Shown here: positions 45,203-53,803 of the stretch, one piece after another
Position numbering within the stretch: position 1 is the first letter of the stretch
How the letters are laid out: each line of letters opens with the position of its first letter
Origin: JBGPEQ01 sp050180895
GTDB taxonomy: Bacteria; Pseudomonadota; Alphaproteobacteria; Dongiales; Dongiaceae
Assembly: GCA_050180895.1 (NCBI GenBank)
Contig: JBFXDS010000008.1
Location: 62,001-126,000, forward strand
Reading direction: 5' to 3'
Length of the DNA: 64,000 nucleotides
Position numbers and translations under genes: made by a program
The notes under the pieces: generated by a model
The model's database searches: none
Seen by the model: only the letters and a program-made list of their open reading frames with translations
What the model was told of the DNA's origin: nothing

Positions 45203-46530
45203 CTCCTTTGGAACTCCGGGCTGGCGAACAGCAAGGCGATCGCTTCGCGGACGTCGGAGGCGCGCTCGATCGCCAGCATCGTGTCGCGGGCGGCGACCGG
45301 CGCGATCGTCGCCTCGGCCAATGCAGACGGCGACAGGTCGCGCGGCAGCCGCTGGGCCAGGGCCATGCTCCATTCGATGCGGCGCAGGCTGGATTCGGGA
45401 CTGATCCAGCCGGCGGCATCGTCTGGCCAGCCGGCGGGCGATGGCGCCGCGAAGGGAGTCTGGCCGAGCAGAGCCAGCGCGCCGACCAGCTTCTCGGCGT
45501 CGCCGTCGTAGGTCGTCAGCCGCAGGGCCGCGATGACGAGCTCCTGCGGCGTCTTCACCTTGGCCAGCGGATCGGCCCAGGCTTCGTCCCGCGCGATGAG
45601 GCCGTGAGTCACTTCCAGCAGATCGCCGTCGCTGTCGCGGAAGATCTCGGCAAGACGGTCGATGGCGGCCGGCGGCGGCTGGTCGGCGATGAAGTGCCGC
45701 GCCAGCTTGCGCGCGATGAATCGGGCCGTCGAGGGATGGCGGGCGAGATCGGCCAGGACCGCCTCCCCCTCGGCCATGCCGGCCTCGCGGTAGCGCCGGC
45801 CCAGCAGCGTCTTCTCGCCGGGTTCGTGGATGATGTCATGGAAGCGGAATTGGCCGGCGTCCCTCGACTTGGGCCGGCCGACGCTCCAGCCGGTGAGTAT
45901 CTTCGCCAGCTCCTGAACGTCGGCCTGGGTGTAGCCGCCGTCGACGCCCAGCGTGTGCAGCTCCAGGAGCTCGCGCGCAAGGTTCTCGTTCAGGCCCTTG
46001 TCGCGCGCCCGGCCGCCGCGCGAGTTGGGCCCGACCGAGGTGGCGTTGTCGAGGTAGAGCAGCATCGCCGGGTGGCCGACGACGGCGCGCAGCATGTCGG
46101 CGAAGCGGCCGGTGACATGGGGGCGGATGGCTTCGCGCTCGAAGGCGCCGACGAGCATCGCCAGCACCGGCTTGCCGGCGATCGAGACGGTGAAGTGGTT
46201 GCTCCAGAAATGCACCAGGCGCTCGATCAGCGGCGTCCGGGAGCGGATCGCCGCCAGCGTTCGCTGGCCGACTTCCTCGAGATACACCGCGCGCGCCGTC
46301 TTGCGGAACTTCTCCTTCAGGATCGACTTGTCCTGGACCGCATTGACGATCGTGCGCGCGTGGTCGCTGCCGGCGGCGAAGCCGGCCAGCTCCGGCGGCG
46401 GCTCGGGCCGAGGCGCGAGCTGCGCCCGCAGCCAGCGGTCGGGATCGTCGCCGGCGCGCTGCAGCTCGCCGAAGGCGGCGCCGAGTCCGAACCGGTTGAG
46501 GGCGACGAAAGCGGCAGCCTCGGCGGTCAT
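45199..46530 (-). CDS. DUF1800 family protein
   Basis: 443 aa. Landmarks of the family are ALNRFGLGAAFGEL at the start, LVHFWSNHFTVSIAGKPVL, MLLYLDNATSVGPNSRG, NENLARELLELHTLGVDGGYTQADVQELAKILTGWS (landmark LHTLGV) and FIARKLARHFIADQPP. DUF1800 genes almost always pair with DUF1501, as here, and the function of the pair is not known. No obvious signal peptide on this protein, while its partner has one. It starts at the ATG at 46530, overlapping the previous stop, and ends overlapping DUF1501. Confidence 0.93.
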   Translation of the reverse strand: MTAEAAAFVALNRFGLGAAFGELQRAGDDPDRWLRAQLAPRPEPPPELAGFAAGSDHARTIVNAVQDKSILKEKFRKTARAVYLEEVGQRTLAAIRSRTPLIERLVHFWSNHFTVSIAGKPVLAMLVGAFEREAIRPHVTGRFADMLRAVVGHPAMLLYLDNATSVGPNSRGGRARDKGLNENLARELLELHTLGVDGGYTQADVQELAKILTGWSVGRPKSRDAGQFRFHDIIHEPGEKTLLGRRYREAGMAEGEAVLADLARHPSTARFIARKLARHFIADQPPPAAIDRLAEIFRDSDGDLLEVTHGLIARDEAWADPLAKVKTPQELVIAALRLTTYDGDAEKLVGALALLGQTPFAAPSPAGWPDDAAGWISPESSLRRIEWSMALAQRLPRDLSPSALAEATIAPVAARDTMLAIERASDVREAIALLFASPEFQRR

Positions 46531-46979
46531 CGCCGCCACCGCCGTTCGGCAACGGCCGTACGTCCTTCGACCGAGAACTGTGCCACCGACTCCTTGATCA
46601 CGCCATGGATCGCGGCCTGCAAACCCTGGCTGCGTGCCTGCATCGCCTCATAGGCGGCGGCGAAGGCCGTGGGGTCGTACGGTTCCGCGCGCAATGCCGC
46701 GCCGACGGTCCGGCGCGCCTCTTGCAGGGCCTGGAATCGCTGCGTGATGTCCGCGCGCTGCGATTCGAAGGACGCCTCCAACAGCTCCGCATCGGCGCTC
46801 GGCAGCGACCGCGACACGCGTTCGAGGCCTAGCTTCAACTTCGCGGGCGTCATCTGCCAGTCGAAGCCGCCCCGCTGGCTCAGGCCGCGACCGGCGATGA
46901 TGCCGCCGAGGAAGAGGTTCAGGGCGAGCGATACCAGCAACACCCCGCCCAGCACCGTGATCCAGCGGCGCGCGGTCAT
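46527..46979 (-). CDS. Periplasmic heavy-metal-sensor-like protein
   Basis: 150 aa with one N-terminal membrane anchor (ITVLGGVLLVSLALNLFLGGIIAG, about residues 7-30) and a helical periplasmic part (KLKLGLERVSRSLPSADAELLE, FQALQEARRTVGAALRAEPYD). This is the layout of the CnrR/ZraP-like periplasmic metal-sensor family, though metal ligands (His/Cys) are scarce: no His-rich stretch is seen. It may instead sense envelope stress for the upstream ECF system. Start ATG at 46979 overlaps the stop of the anti-sigma-like gene (ATGA), and its own stop overlaps DUF1800. Confidence 0.8.
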   Translation of the reverse strand: MTARRWITVLGGVLLVSLALNLFLGGIIAGRGLSQRGGFDWQMTPAKLKLGLERVSRSLPSADAELLEASFESQRADITQRFQALQEARRTVGAALRAEPYDPTAFAAAYEAMQARSQGLQAAIHGVIKESVAQFSVEGRTAVAERRWRR

Positions 46980-47410
46980 AGGAGCGCTCCGTCGTCGCCG
47001 GCGTCGAGGAAGTCCGCAAGGTCGATCGTTTCGGCGCCGCCGAGGGCCGGCGGCAGGGCATCGGTCCAGCCCACGATCAGGCCGAGCACGGCCGCTGCCG
47101 CCAGACCGAGGGCCTGCGGCCATAGCCGGGGCAGCGGCCAGGACAGGTCGAACCCGGAGGCCGGCCCCGGCGACCGCTCCTGCCGAATCGACGTCGCGCC
47201 CGCGATGATGGCGGCCGCCAACCGTTCGTCTGCGGCCGCAGGGGCGTCCGCCCTCAGCCATGCGTCGAGCGTCCGCCCCTGGACAAGCAGGTTGCGTGCC
47301 TTGGCCGAGCGCGCGAGCAGCGCCTCGGCCCGCGCCCGCTGTCCAGCGGGCCAGCGCTCCGGGTCTGCGCCGTAGGCCGCGATCAGCCGGCGCAATCGCC
47401 ACACCATCAT
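46976..47410 (-). CDS. Putative anti-sigma factor or membrane regulator
   Basis: 144 aa. The N-terminal third is a charged helical region with AAYGADPERWPAGQRARAEALLARS, a motif seen in small alphaproteobacterial proteins near ECF sigma genes. A single membrane helix lies around residues 98-115 (LGLAAAAVLGLIVGW), with a short periplasmic tail. I infer an anti-sigma role from position: it follows the ECF factor with an ATGA overlap. No ZAS-type zinc motif (HxxxCxxC) is present, so it would be of another class. Start is the ATG at 47410. Confidence 0.65.
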   Translation of the reverse strand: MMVWRLRRLIAAYGADPERWPAGQRARAEALLARSAKARNLLVQGRTLDAWLRADAPAAADERLAAAIIAGATSIRQERSPGPASGFDLSWPLPRLWPQALGLAAAAVLGLIVGWTDALPPALGGAETIDLADFLDAGDDGALL

Positions 47411-47985
47411 GTCGATACCTCCAGGAATTCGGCCGCCACGCCCGCGAGCGTCCGGCGCAGGGTCCGGCGCGCGCGGACGAGCAGCGATTCGATCGCGCCC
47501 GGCGTGAGCGTCATGATCTCGGCCGCGTCGCGATTGCTGAGGCCCTCGTAGAAGCAGAGCGTGAGGGCCGTGCGCTGGCGCTCCGGCAGCGCGGCGACGG
47601 CCGCCGCGACGCGGGTGGACATCTGCCTCCTCTCCATCGCCTGCAACGCGGACTCCGCGGGGTCGGCAGGATCGTCGCCCACGTCGAGCGCGCTCATGGT
47701 CGGCCGGCGCCGACGATCGATCCCGAGATTGACGACGACGCGGTACAGCCAAGTGGTGAACCGCGCGCCGCGGAAGTCGCCTTCGGCCGCGCGCCAATGC
47801 GGCGCCTTCTGCCAGACGCGCATGAACGTCTCCTGTGCGATCTCTTCCGCGTCGCCGCGCGAGCCGGTGAGGCGCTGCGCCACCCCCACCACCCGGTCCA
47901 GATGGCGGCGCACCAGGATGCCGAAGGCGACGCGGTCGCCATTGCCAATGCGAACCATCAAATCCTCGTCGGTCGCGTCGCTCAT
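47407..47985 (-). CDS. ECF-type RNA polymerase sigma factor
   Basis: 192-aa sigma-70 family factor with regions 2 and 4 only. Region 2 is RRHLDRVVGVAQRLTGSRGDAEEIAQETFMRVWQKAPHW (key parts RVVGVA and DAEEIAQETF), and region 4 is LPERQRTALTLCFYEGLSNRDAAEIMTLTPGAIESLLVRARRTLR (key parts NRDAAEIM and GAIESLLVRAR). Such factors read promoters of envelope or stress genes and are held by anti-sigma factors. It heads an operon with four more genes, each joined by a 4-base overlap. Its own promoter is expected in 47986-48120, where a TGTAACA string (minus strand, 48081-48087) might be the -35 element. Confidence 0.95.
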   Translation of the reverse strand: MSDATDEDLMVRIGNGDRVAFGILVRRHLDRVVGVAQRLTGSRGDAEEIAQETFMRVWQKAPHWRAAEGDFRGARFTTWLYRVVVNLGIDRRRRPTMSALDVGDDPADPAESALQAMERRQMSTRVAAAVAALPERQRTALTLCFYEGLSNRDAAEIMTLTPGAIESLLVRARRTLRRTLAGVAAEFLEVST

Positions 47986-48187
47986 CCCGTCGCTTGCGAA
48001 CGATCAGCCGCCCCGCCTCGGATGACCGCGACGCGCCGGCACGACGCTGCCGCCCGGCCGGCCCGAGCCATCTCAATCCATGTTACACGAGGGAGACGCC
48101 GATTTCCTGCGGCGGCCTAGCAGAATAGTGATTGAGGATGCGATTTGCGCCGGCCGTTCGCTCGGCCCGATCGTGCCGGTACCCGGA

Positions 48188-48784
48188 CTACTTCAGGTGG
48201 ACGAAGGCGTCGGCCGGGATGATCTCGAATTCGCTCTTGCCCGGCGGCTGCCAGAGCAGCTGGAGCGTCGAGGTGCTCTGGCGCTCGAAATAGGTGACGG
48301 CGATCTCATACCAGCCCGGCTCGGCGACGTTGATCTCGGCGTTCTCGGAGTACTGGTCGCTGTGGACGCCGGGATCCTCGATGATCACGGTACCGGCCAG
48401 GCGGACGCGCACGCCGTCGTTCGACTGCGCCACCATCAGCCAGCGGCCGGCCTCGGGGAACTTGACGAGGCCCTTGATCAGCGCGCCGACGCCGTCCGAG
48501 CGGTCGCTGGTGAGGACGTCGCCCGCCCCGCTCCGGTAGTCGAGCAGCGGCAACGGCTCGCCCGGCTCGCCCGGAGCCTCGGATTCGATGTCGTCGACGT
48601 GCCGCACCTTGGCGAACACGTAGTTGACCGCGAGCCCGGGCGCGACCGCGTCGGCGGCGGGCTGCGGCGCGGCCGGCTCGAGATCGCTGAAGCTTCCGGC
48701 CGCGGCGGATGCCGACAGCGCCGGCAGCAGCGCCATCGCAAGCAGGGGGCCGGTAACCGCCGAGATCGTCCGAGGCCTGGGCAT
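48188..48784 (-). CDS. Exported protein with a PA14-like domain
   Basis: 198 aa. The signal peptide ends near residue 28 (LPALSASAAA). The mature part resembles a single PA14 domain: GLAVNYVFAKVRHVDDIE, then GLVKFPEAGRWLMVAQSNDGVRVRLAGTVIIEDPG and the closing NVAEPGWYEIAVTYFERQSTSTLQLLWQPPG. PA14 domains bind carbohydrates or assist surface proteins. Here no catalytic domain is fused, so it may be a secreted binder. The start is the ATG at 48784; the open frame runs to 48859. It lies upstream of the EamA transporter and diverges from it. Confidence 0.82.
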   Translation of the reverse strand: MPRPRTISAVTGPLLAMALLPALSASAAAGSFSDLEPAAPQPAADAVAPGLAVNYVFAKVRHVDDIESEAPGEPGEPLPLLDYRSGAGDVLTSDRSDGVGALIKGLVKFPEAGRWLMVAQSNDGVRVRLAGTVIIEDPGVHSDQYSENAEINVAEPGWYEIAVTYFERQSTSTLQLLWQPPGKSEFEIIPADAFVHLK

Positions 48785-48972
48785 GGCAGCGCTCCTCGCA
48801 TACACATCGACCGCATCGGGTCGGACAACAGGCTTGCCCGGCGGCCGCGGTTCCGTCAAGCACGCCGTTGCTGTCGCGCCGCGCCGTCATCTGCTAGGCT
48901 GGCGGTCCTCCGACTCCGCAATCCTGCGGAGTGCGCCGCCGGCGGTTTGCGCCGCCAGAACGACGATACCCA

Positions 48973-49884
48973 ATGTCCGCCCAGCCGGCCGAACGCAGCA
49001 GCTACGTCAGGGGCGTCCTGGCGATCGTGGCCGCCACCATCATGCTGAGCCTGAGCGGCATCTTCGTCCGGCTGATGAGCACGACCGACCCGTGGCAGAT
49101 CAACAGCTACCGCGCGGGCGCGATGGCCGTTGCCCTGCTGGCGTTCCTGGCGGCGACCTACGGCCGGCAGACCTGGCGCCGCTTCGCCACGCCCGGTCGG
49201 CGCGCGACGCTGGCCGTCTCCCTCTTCTTCGCGCTCGGCTCGACGCTGTACATCGTCGCCCTCAGCCGCACCAGCGTCGCCAATGTCGCCTGCCTGACGG
49301 CGACCTCGCCGGTGTTCGCCGCCGCCCTCGCCTGGCTGCTCATCGGCGAGCGGACGGGCCTCGCCGCCTGGGCCGCGACCGGCGTGGCGCTCCTGGGCAT
49401 CTACGTGATCTTCCGCGACCAGGTCGGCGCCGGCGACCAGGCCGGCAACGTCATCGCCCTGCTGACGGCCTTCTGCTTCGCCGGCCAGATGGTCGTCCTG
49501 CGCAAGTACAGCGCGACGGACCTCGTGCCGGCGGTGTGCATCGGCGGCCTCATGGTGTGCATCGGCATCCCCCTCGTCCGCGAGGTCCCCCTTCTCGACC
49601 TGCGCGACACGCTGCTGGCGGCGGCGATGGGCATCGTGCAGCTGGCGGTGCCGATCGTCCTGTACGTCCGCGGCGCGCGCCATGTGCCGGCCATGCAGAT
49701 GGCGCTCATCGGCCTGCTCGACATGCTGTTCAATCCGCTGTGGGCCTGGATCGGCGTCGGCGAGGTCCTGGCGGCCGATGCGGTCATCGGCGGCGGCATC
49801 ATCGTCGCCGCGGTCGTCCTGGCCGTCGCCGGCCGCCGGCGGCCGCACCCGGCCCTGGCGCCGTCGGGCGCCGCGGAGCGGTAG
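48973..49884 (+). CDS. EamA/DMT-family transporter
   Basis: 303-aa inner-membrane protein with about ten hydrophobic helices in two EamA repeats. The first repeat starts VLAIVAATIMLSLSGIFVRLMS, the second includes GNVIALLTAFCFAGQMVVLRKYS (landmark AFCFAGQMVV). The tail has GLLDMLFNPLWAWIGVGEVLAADAVIGGGIIVAA, the DMT closing segment. Members export amino acids, purines and other metabolites; the substrate is not evident. Start ATG at 48973. It stands alone between the PA14-like gene and the small lipoprotein. Confidence 0.9.
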   Translation: MSAQPAERSSYVRGVLAIVAATIMLSLSGIFVRLMSTTDPWQINSYRAGAMAVALLAFLAATYGRQTWRRFATPGRRATLAVSLFFALGSTLYIVALSRTSVANVACLTATSPVFAAALAWLLIGERTGLAAWAATGVALLGIYVIFRDQVGAGDQAGNVIALLTAFCFAGQMVVLRKYSATDLVPAVCIGGLMVCIGIPLVREVPLLDLRDTLLAAAMGIVQLAVPIVLYVRGARHVPAMQMALIGLLDMLFNPLWAWIGVGEVLAADAVIGGGIIVAAVVLAVAGRRRPHPALAPSGAAER

Positions 49885-49902
49885 TCTAGACCGCCGGTTG
49901 CT

Positions 49903-50142
49903 TTACATCGGCTTTGTCGGGGCCGATTCCAGACGCCGCAGATGGTAGCCGTCGCGGCAATAGGCGGCCCCATCCGGCTTCCATTGCACCGGCTCCGTGT
50001 CGGCGAACAGGAAGGTGTTGGAGATGCAGTCGCATTTCGACAGCTGACAGGCCATCGACAGGCGCTCGGCTTCCTTTTCGGCGGCTGCGGTGCAGCCGAG
50101 GAGCAGGCCGACGGCGATGACCGAGAGAATTGTCCGCTGCAT
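49903..50142 (-). CDS. Small cysteine-rich lipoprotein
   Basis: 79 aa. Signal peptide with lipobox LLLGC. The mature 60 residues contain four more cysteines (ACQLSKCDC and AYCRDGY), which may form disulfides in the periplasm. WKPDGAAYCRDGYHLRRLES resembles no domain I know. A good start is the ATG at 50142 with GGGAAG upstream on the minus strand. Convergent with the EamA gene. Too small for a safe functional guess. Confidence 0.7.
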   Translation of the reverse strand: MQRTILSVIAVGLLLGCTAAAEKEAERLSMACQLSKCDCISNTFLFADTEPVQWKPDGAAYCRDGYHLRRLESAPTKPM

Positions 50143-50324
50143 GCGCTTCCCCGCTTTCCCGAATCACTGTGCTGTGCCGGCAAATCAAGCCCGGAAGTGC
50201 TGCGAGCGTCAATCCGCGGCTGTTCGCGCGACATGCGCCGACTGGCGGTTTTTATACGGGCGAACCCCGGAACGCGGCGTCTCCGCCGCACCGCAGCGCC
50301 TTGTTGAGCACGTTTCCGGACAAC

Positions 50325-51224
50325 TCACCCGATGTCGAGTTCGACGAACACCGGCAGGTGGTCCGACCCGTCGGCCGCGTAATCGATCCAGCCGCGGCGC
50401 ACCGCGCCGACCAGGTCGAGCGTGACGAAGACGTGATCGATGCGCTTCTTGCCGTAGCGGTCCTCGCCCGGATGCGTCCACCCCTCCTCCTCGGGCAGGC
50501 CGGCGACGGTGAGCGCATCCGCGAACACCCCGCCCTCGTGCAGCCGGCCGTAGCAGGGATCGATCGGGCCGACGAGCGCGTCGTACTCCGGCGAGCCGAC
50601 ATGCATGTTGAAATCTCCGAGCAGGATCGCGGGCTGCGGCATGGGGGGCACCTCGTCGCGGGCGATCGCCAGCCAGTCCTCGCCATAGACGCTGTCCGGC
50701 ACGCCGCTGCCGACGACGATGCCGCCCTGGCGCGGCGCGTCCTCGATGAAGCGCAGCAGCTCGGCGATCTGCAGCAGGCGCTGGCGGCGCGAGAGAAAAT
50801 TGAGGTGCGTGCAGTAGACCCGGAACGGCCGCGCGGGATGCATGATCACGGCCTCGATCGCGATCGACTGGTCGTTGACATGGCCGTGCACCGGGTACTT
50901 CGGCAGCGGCAGGGTGCGGGTCGCGCCGATCGGCCAGCGCGAGAGGACGAGGTTGCCGTACTGGCGGCGGCGATGGGTCACGCGGCCGTCGGGCGCGACC
51001 CGGCTTCCGTCGACATCGACGGCGACGCCGTAGACGTGGTGATGCCGCGGCAGCAGCTCGGCCAGCCGCGCGACCTCGTCGGGATGCTCGAGCGCACGCC
51101 AGTGTCGCTCGACTTCCTGGAGCGCGATGATGTCGCAATCGGCGACGGTGCGCGCGATACGGTCGAGGTCGACGCGGCCGTCGAGCCCTTTGCCCCATTG
51201 GATGTTGTAGGTGACGATCTTCAT
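50325..51224 (-). CDS. Endonuclease/exonuclease/phosphatase (EEP) family hydrolase
   Basis: 299 aa metal-dependent hydrolase. The core motifs are TYNIQWGKG (start), IIALQEVERHW (catalytic Glu), CTHLNFLSRRQR, LLGDFNMHVGSPEYD, and the final DGSDHLPVFVELDI, the His-Asp pair expected at the C-terminus. These are the marks of the EEP superfamily, which includes sphingomyelinases, Mg-dependent nucleases and inositol phosphatases. Substrate not determined. The start is the ATG at 51224, overlapping the TetR stop (ATGA), so both are translated from one message. Confidence 0.9.
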   Translation of the reverse strand: MKIVTYNIQWGKGLDGRVDLDRIARTVADCDIIALQEVERHWRALEHPDEVARLAELLPRHHHVYGVAVDVDGSRVAPDGRVTHRRRQYGNLVLSRWPIGATRTLPLPKYPVHGHVNDQSIAIEAVIMHPARPFRVYCTHLNFLSRRQRLLQIAELLRFIEDAPRQGGIVVGSGVPDSVYGEDWLAIARDEVPPMPQPAILLGDFNMHVGSPEYDALVGPIDPCYGRLHEGGVFADALTVAGLPEEEGWTHPGEDRYGKKRIDHVFVTLDLVGAVRRGWIDYAADGSDHLPVFVELDIG

Positions 51225-52033
51225 TGCGGCCCCCTCGTCGCTGCCGTCGCCGGACCCGATCGCGGCGCCCGCCCGCCGGCCGCGTTCCGCCGCTCCGTCG
51301 CGGCCGCGTATTCGCGCGGAAACAGCGCCGCCAGCAGCGCATGGCAGGTGCGGCGCGCGGTTGCCGCCGAGTAGCCCCGCCGGCGCAGGTGCATCTCCAC
51401 GTCGAATCCCGACATCAGCGCGCAGAGCGCGGCCGCGATCTCCCGCGGGTCGACCGACCGGTAGCCGCCTTCCGTCACCAGCTGGCGGCAGATCGGCTCG
51501 GTCAGCCGGACGTAGTCCTCCTGCAGCTCGCAGCCGCGCCGGCGCACCGTCGGCGCCACCGTGCCGTGGGCCCAGGCCGCAACCCACACCGCGGTCTTGC
51601 GCGGCTCGGCCACGCGCCGGGTGAAATTGACGTCGACGACCGTGAGCAGCCGCGCCATCGCGCTCTCCGCCGGCCGGGCGACGGCGGCGCGCAGCGCGGC
51701 CTCGTATTCGTGCGCCACATGGTTCATGGTCTCGAGCAGCAGCGCGTCCTTGCTCCTGAAATAGAAGCTGACGACGCCGTAGCTGACGCCGGCGGCGCGC
51801 GCGACGTCCGCGAGCCGGGTTTCGCCGATGCCGCGGCGATAGATCGCGTCGATCGTGGCGTCGATGATCTGGCGGCGTCGGCGGTCCTTGAGGCTCTCGT
51901 CGCGCGCGGGGCCGTTGGCGCGCGCGACTGCCTCCTTGGCGCCGCGACGGATCCGCCCACCGCTTCCGGCCCGTGCCCGCTCCCCGCGATTGCTTTCCCG
52001 GTTCCGCCGCACTGCCATGTCGCTCCCGTCCAT
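51221..52033 (-). CDS. TetR/BetI-type transcriptional regulator
   Basis: 270 aa. After a basic lead (about 55 residues) comes the TetR DNA-binding domain: RRRQIIDATIDAIYRRGIGETRLADVARAAGVSYGVVSFYFRSKDALLLE, with the recognition-helix core VSYGVVSFYF. The ligand domain resembles BetI in layout (AVWVAAWAHG, EDYVRLTEPI). I choose the ATG at 52033 because GCGAGGAAACG precedes it; an ATG at 52138 adds 35 unlikely residues and would put the start next to the operator. It probably represses the divergent peptide-ABC operon and itself through the palindrome at 52147. Coupled to the EEP gene. Confidence 0.88.
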   Translation of the reverse strand: MDGSDMAVRRNRESNRGERARAGSGGRIRRGAKEAVARANGPARDESLKDRRRRQIIDATIDAIYRRGIGETRLADVARAAGVSYGVVSFYFRSKDALLLETMNHVAHEYEAALRAAVARPAESAMARLLTVVDVNFTRRVAEPRKTAVWVAAWAHGTVAPTVRRRGCELQEDYVRLTEPICRQLVTEGGYRSVDPREIAAALCALMSGFDVEMHLRRRGYSAATARRTCHALLAALFPREYAAATERRNAAGGRAPRSGPATAATRGPQ

Positions 52034-52144
52034 CGTTTCCTCGCCGGCGAGAATCGCGCCCGCAGACCGGCTCCGGGGGCCGGCCAGAGCTCCCCCGGAT
52101 TTCGCCTCTTGCACCGGCTGCGTGCGCTGAGTTACCATATCGGC

Positions 52145-52166
52145 TCTGATTGATCAATCAATCAGA
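52145..52166. promoter_or_regulatory. Operator palindrome for the TetR/BetI-type regulator
   Basis: TGATTGATCAATCA (52147-52160) is a perfect 14-bp palindrome. It continues into a second overlapping half-palindrome ATCAATCAATCAGA on the right. It lies between the divergent regulator and the ABC operon, 46 bases ahead of the first ABC gene, where a TetR-family repressor should bind. The binding itself is inferred. Confidence 0.6.
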
Positions 52167-52211
52167 CACGGAACGGACACGGAAGCGCAATAAAGCCCGG
52201 GGAGGCGTCCG

Positions 52212-53696
52212 ATGACATTTCGCAGATTGGTGTTACTGCTCGCGCTCGCCGTCGCGGCGCCGTCCGCGGCGAACGCCGAGAGCGTCTTCTATCGCGACTA
52301 CGATCTCGGCGACGGCGCGTCGCCGAGCCTCGATCCGATCTCGTCCAACCGCTTCTACCAGGCGAACGACCTGATCTACAGCCGCCTCGTCCGCCAGGAC
52401 GAGAACGGCGCGCCGTCGCCGGAGCTTGCCACCGAATGGTCGGCCAATGCGGACGCCACCCAATGGACGATCAAGCTGCGCGGCGGCGTGCGGTTCCACG
52501 ACGGCAGCGAATTCGACGCCGCCGACGTGAAGTACAGCTTCGAACGCATCAAGGATCCGGCGCTGGAATCGCCGGTCGCCTCGGTGCTCGGCATGATCGA
52601 CCATGTCGAGGTGATCGACCCGCTGACCGCCAAGCTCGTGTTGTCGAGCCCGCATGCGGGCCTGGTCGTGCTGCTGATGGACTATCGCGTGCGCATGATC
52701 CCGGAAGGGTCGGGCGGCACGATCGGCACCGAGGCCAACGGCACCGGCCCCTTCAAGATGCAGACCTACGACCCGGAAGGCACGACGGTCCTCGTCGCCA
52801 ACGAGGACTACTGGGAAGGCCCGCCGAAGCTCGACGCCGTCCACATCATCGCCATTCCCGATACCGCGGCGCGCACCCAGGCGCTGCTCGCGGGCCAGCT
52901 GGACATGGCGGTCGTCGCGGGCGACCAGCGCCCGCTGTTCGAGAAGAGCGGCAATTTCGAATGGCAGAGCTTCCCGACCGGCGACTGGTTCGGCATCGTC
53001 TTCCGCACCGATACGCCGCCGTTCGACAATCCGCTGGTGCGCAAGGCGGTGCGCATCGCGGTCGACCGCCAGGCGATGATCAAGCTGCTGGTCGGCGAAG
53101 GCAACGCGATCGCCACCTGCGATCATCCGGTGATGCCGGGCGACCCGTACCGCGCCGAGTTCGACTGCCCGCCCGACATCGAGGCGGCCAAGCGGCTGCT
53201 GGCGGAGGCCGGCTATCCGGACGGGATCGAGTTCGACCTCGTCACCAGCGACCTCGAGCCCGGGATGGTGCAGTACGCCGAGGTCTACCAGCAGCAGGTT
53301 GCTGCCGCCGGTATCAAGGCGAACATCGTGCTGGCGCCGGCCGACGGCTACTGGGAGGATGTGTGGATGGTCGCGCCGGTCTCCATGACCTCGTGGAGCC
53401 AGCGTCCGGCCGACCAGGTCCTCAACGAAGCGTTCCGCTCCACCAGCTCGTGGAACGAGAGCTATCTCAAGAACGCCCGCTTCGATGAGCTGCTCGACCT
53501 CGCCCGCAGCTCGCTCGATTTCGAACAATCGAAGGAGTCCTACGCCCAGGCCCAGCGCCTGCTGTTCGAGGAGGGCGGCTCGTTCATCGCCTACTTCGAG
53601 AACGGATTCCGCGCCGTCAGCAAGCGGGTGTCCGGTCTTCCGCGGGTGCCGGAGGACTACATCCGCTGGCATCTCGTCGCCAAGGAATCGGAGTAG
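52212..53696 (+). CDS. ABC transporter substrate-binding protein, family 5 (peptide/nickel type)
   Basis: 494-aa periplasmic binding protein. Signal peptide (about residues 1-23, VLLLALAVAAPSAANA) is followed by the family-5 marks SLDPISSNRFYQANDLIYSRL, LATEWSANADATQWTIKLRGGVRFHDGSEFDAADVKYSFERIKDP (landmark FHDGSEFDAADV) and VRKAVRIAVDRQAMIKLLVGEG. These proteins bind peptides, opines, nickel or other small ligands. It opens a four-gene importer operon, with TetR-type control upstream. Confidence 0.94.
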   Translation: MTFRRLVLLLALAVAAPSAANAESVFYRDYDLGDGASPSLDPISSNRFYQANDLIYSRLVRQDENGAPSPELATEWSANADATQWTIKLRGGVRFHDGSEFDAADVKYSFERIKDPALESPVASVLGMIDHVEVIDPLTAKLVLSSPHAGLVVLLMDYRVRMIPEGSGGTIGTEANGTGPFKMQTYDPEGTTVLVANEDYWEGPPKLDAVHIIAIPDTAARTQALLAGQLDMAVVAGDQRPLFEKSGNFEWQSFPTGDWFGIVFRTDTPPFDNPLVRKAVRIAVDRQAMIKLLVGEGNAIATCDHPVMPGDPYRAEFDCPPDIEAAKRLLAEAGYPDGIEFDLVTSDLEPGMVQYAEVYQQQVAAAGIKANIVLAPADGYWEDVWMVAPVSMTSWSQRPADQVLNEAFRSTSSWNESYLKNARFDELLDLARSSLDFEQSKESYAQAQRLLFEEGGSFIAYFENGFRAVSKRVSGLPRVPEDYIRWHLVAKESE

Positions 53697-53803
53697 GCTG
53701 ACCGGCGGGCAGCGACCATGTGCGCTGCCCGGTCCCGGCGCGAGCCGGCGCGGCGGTCCGCGCCGCCGCGCCGCCCCGATGCCACCGGGCGGGAGCGGGC
53801 GCG

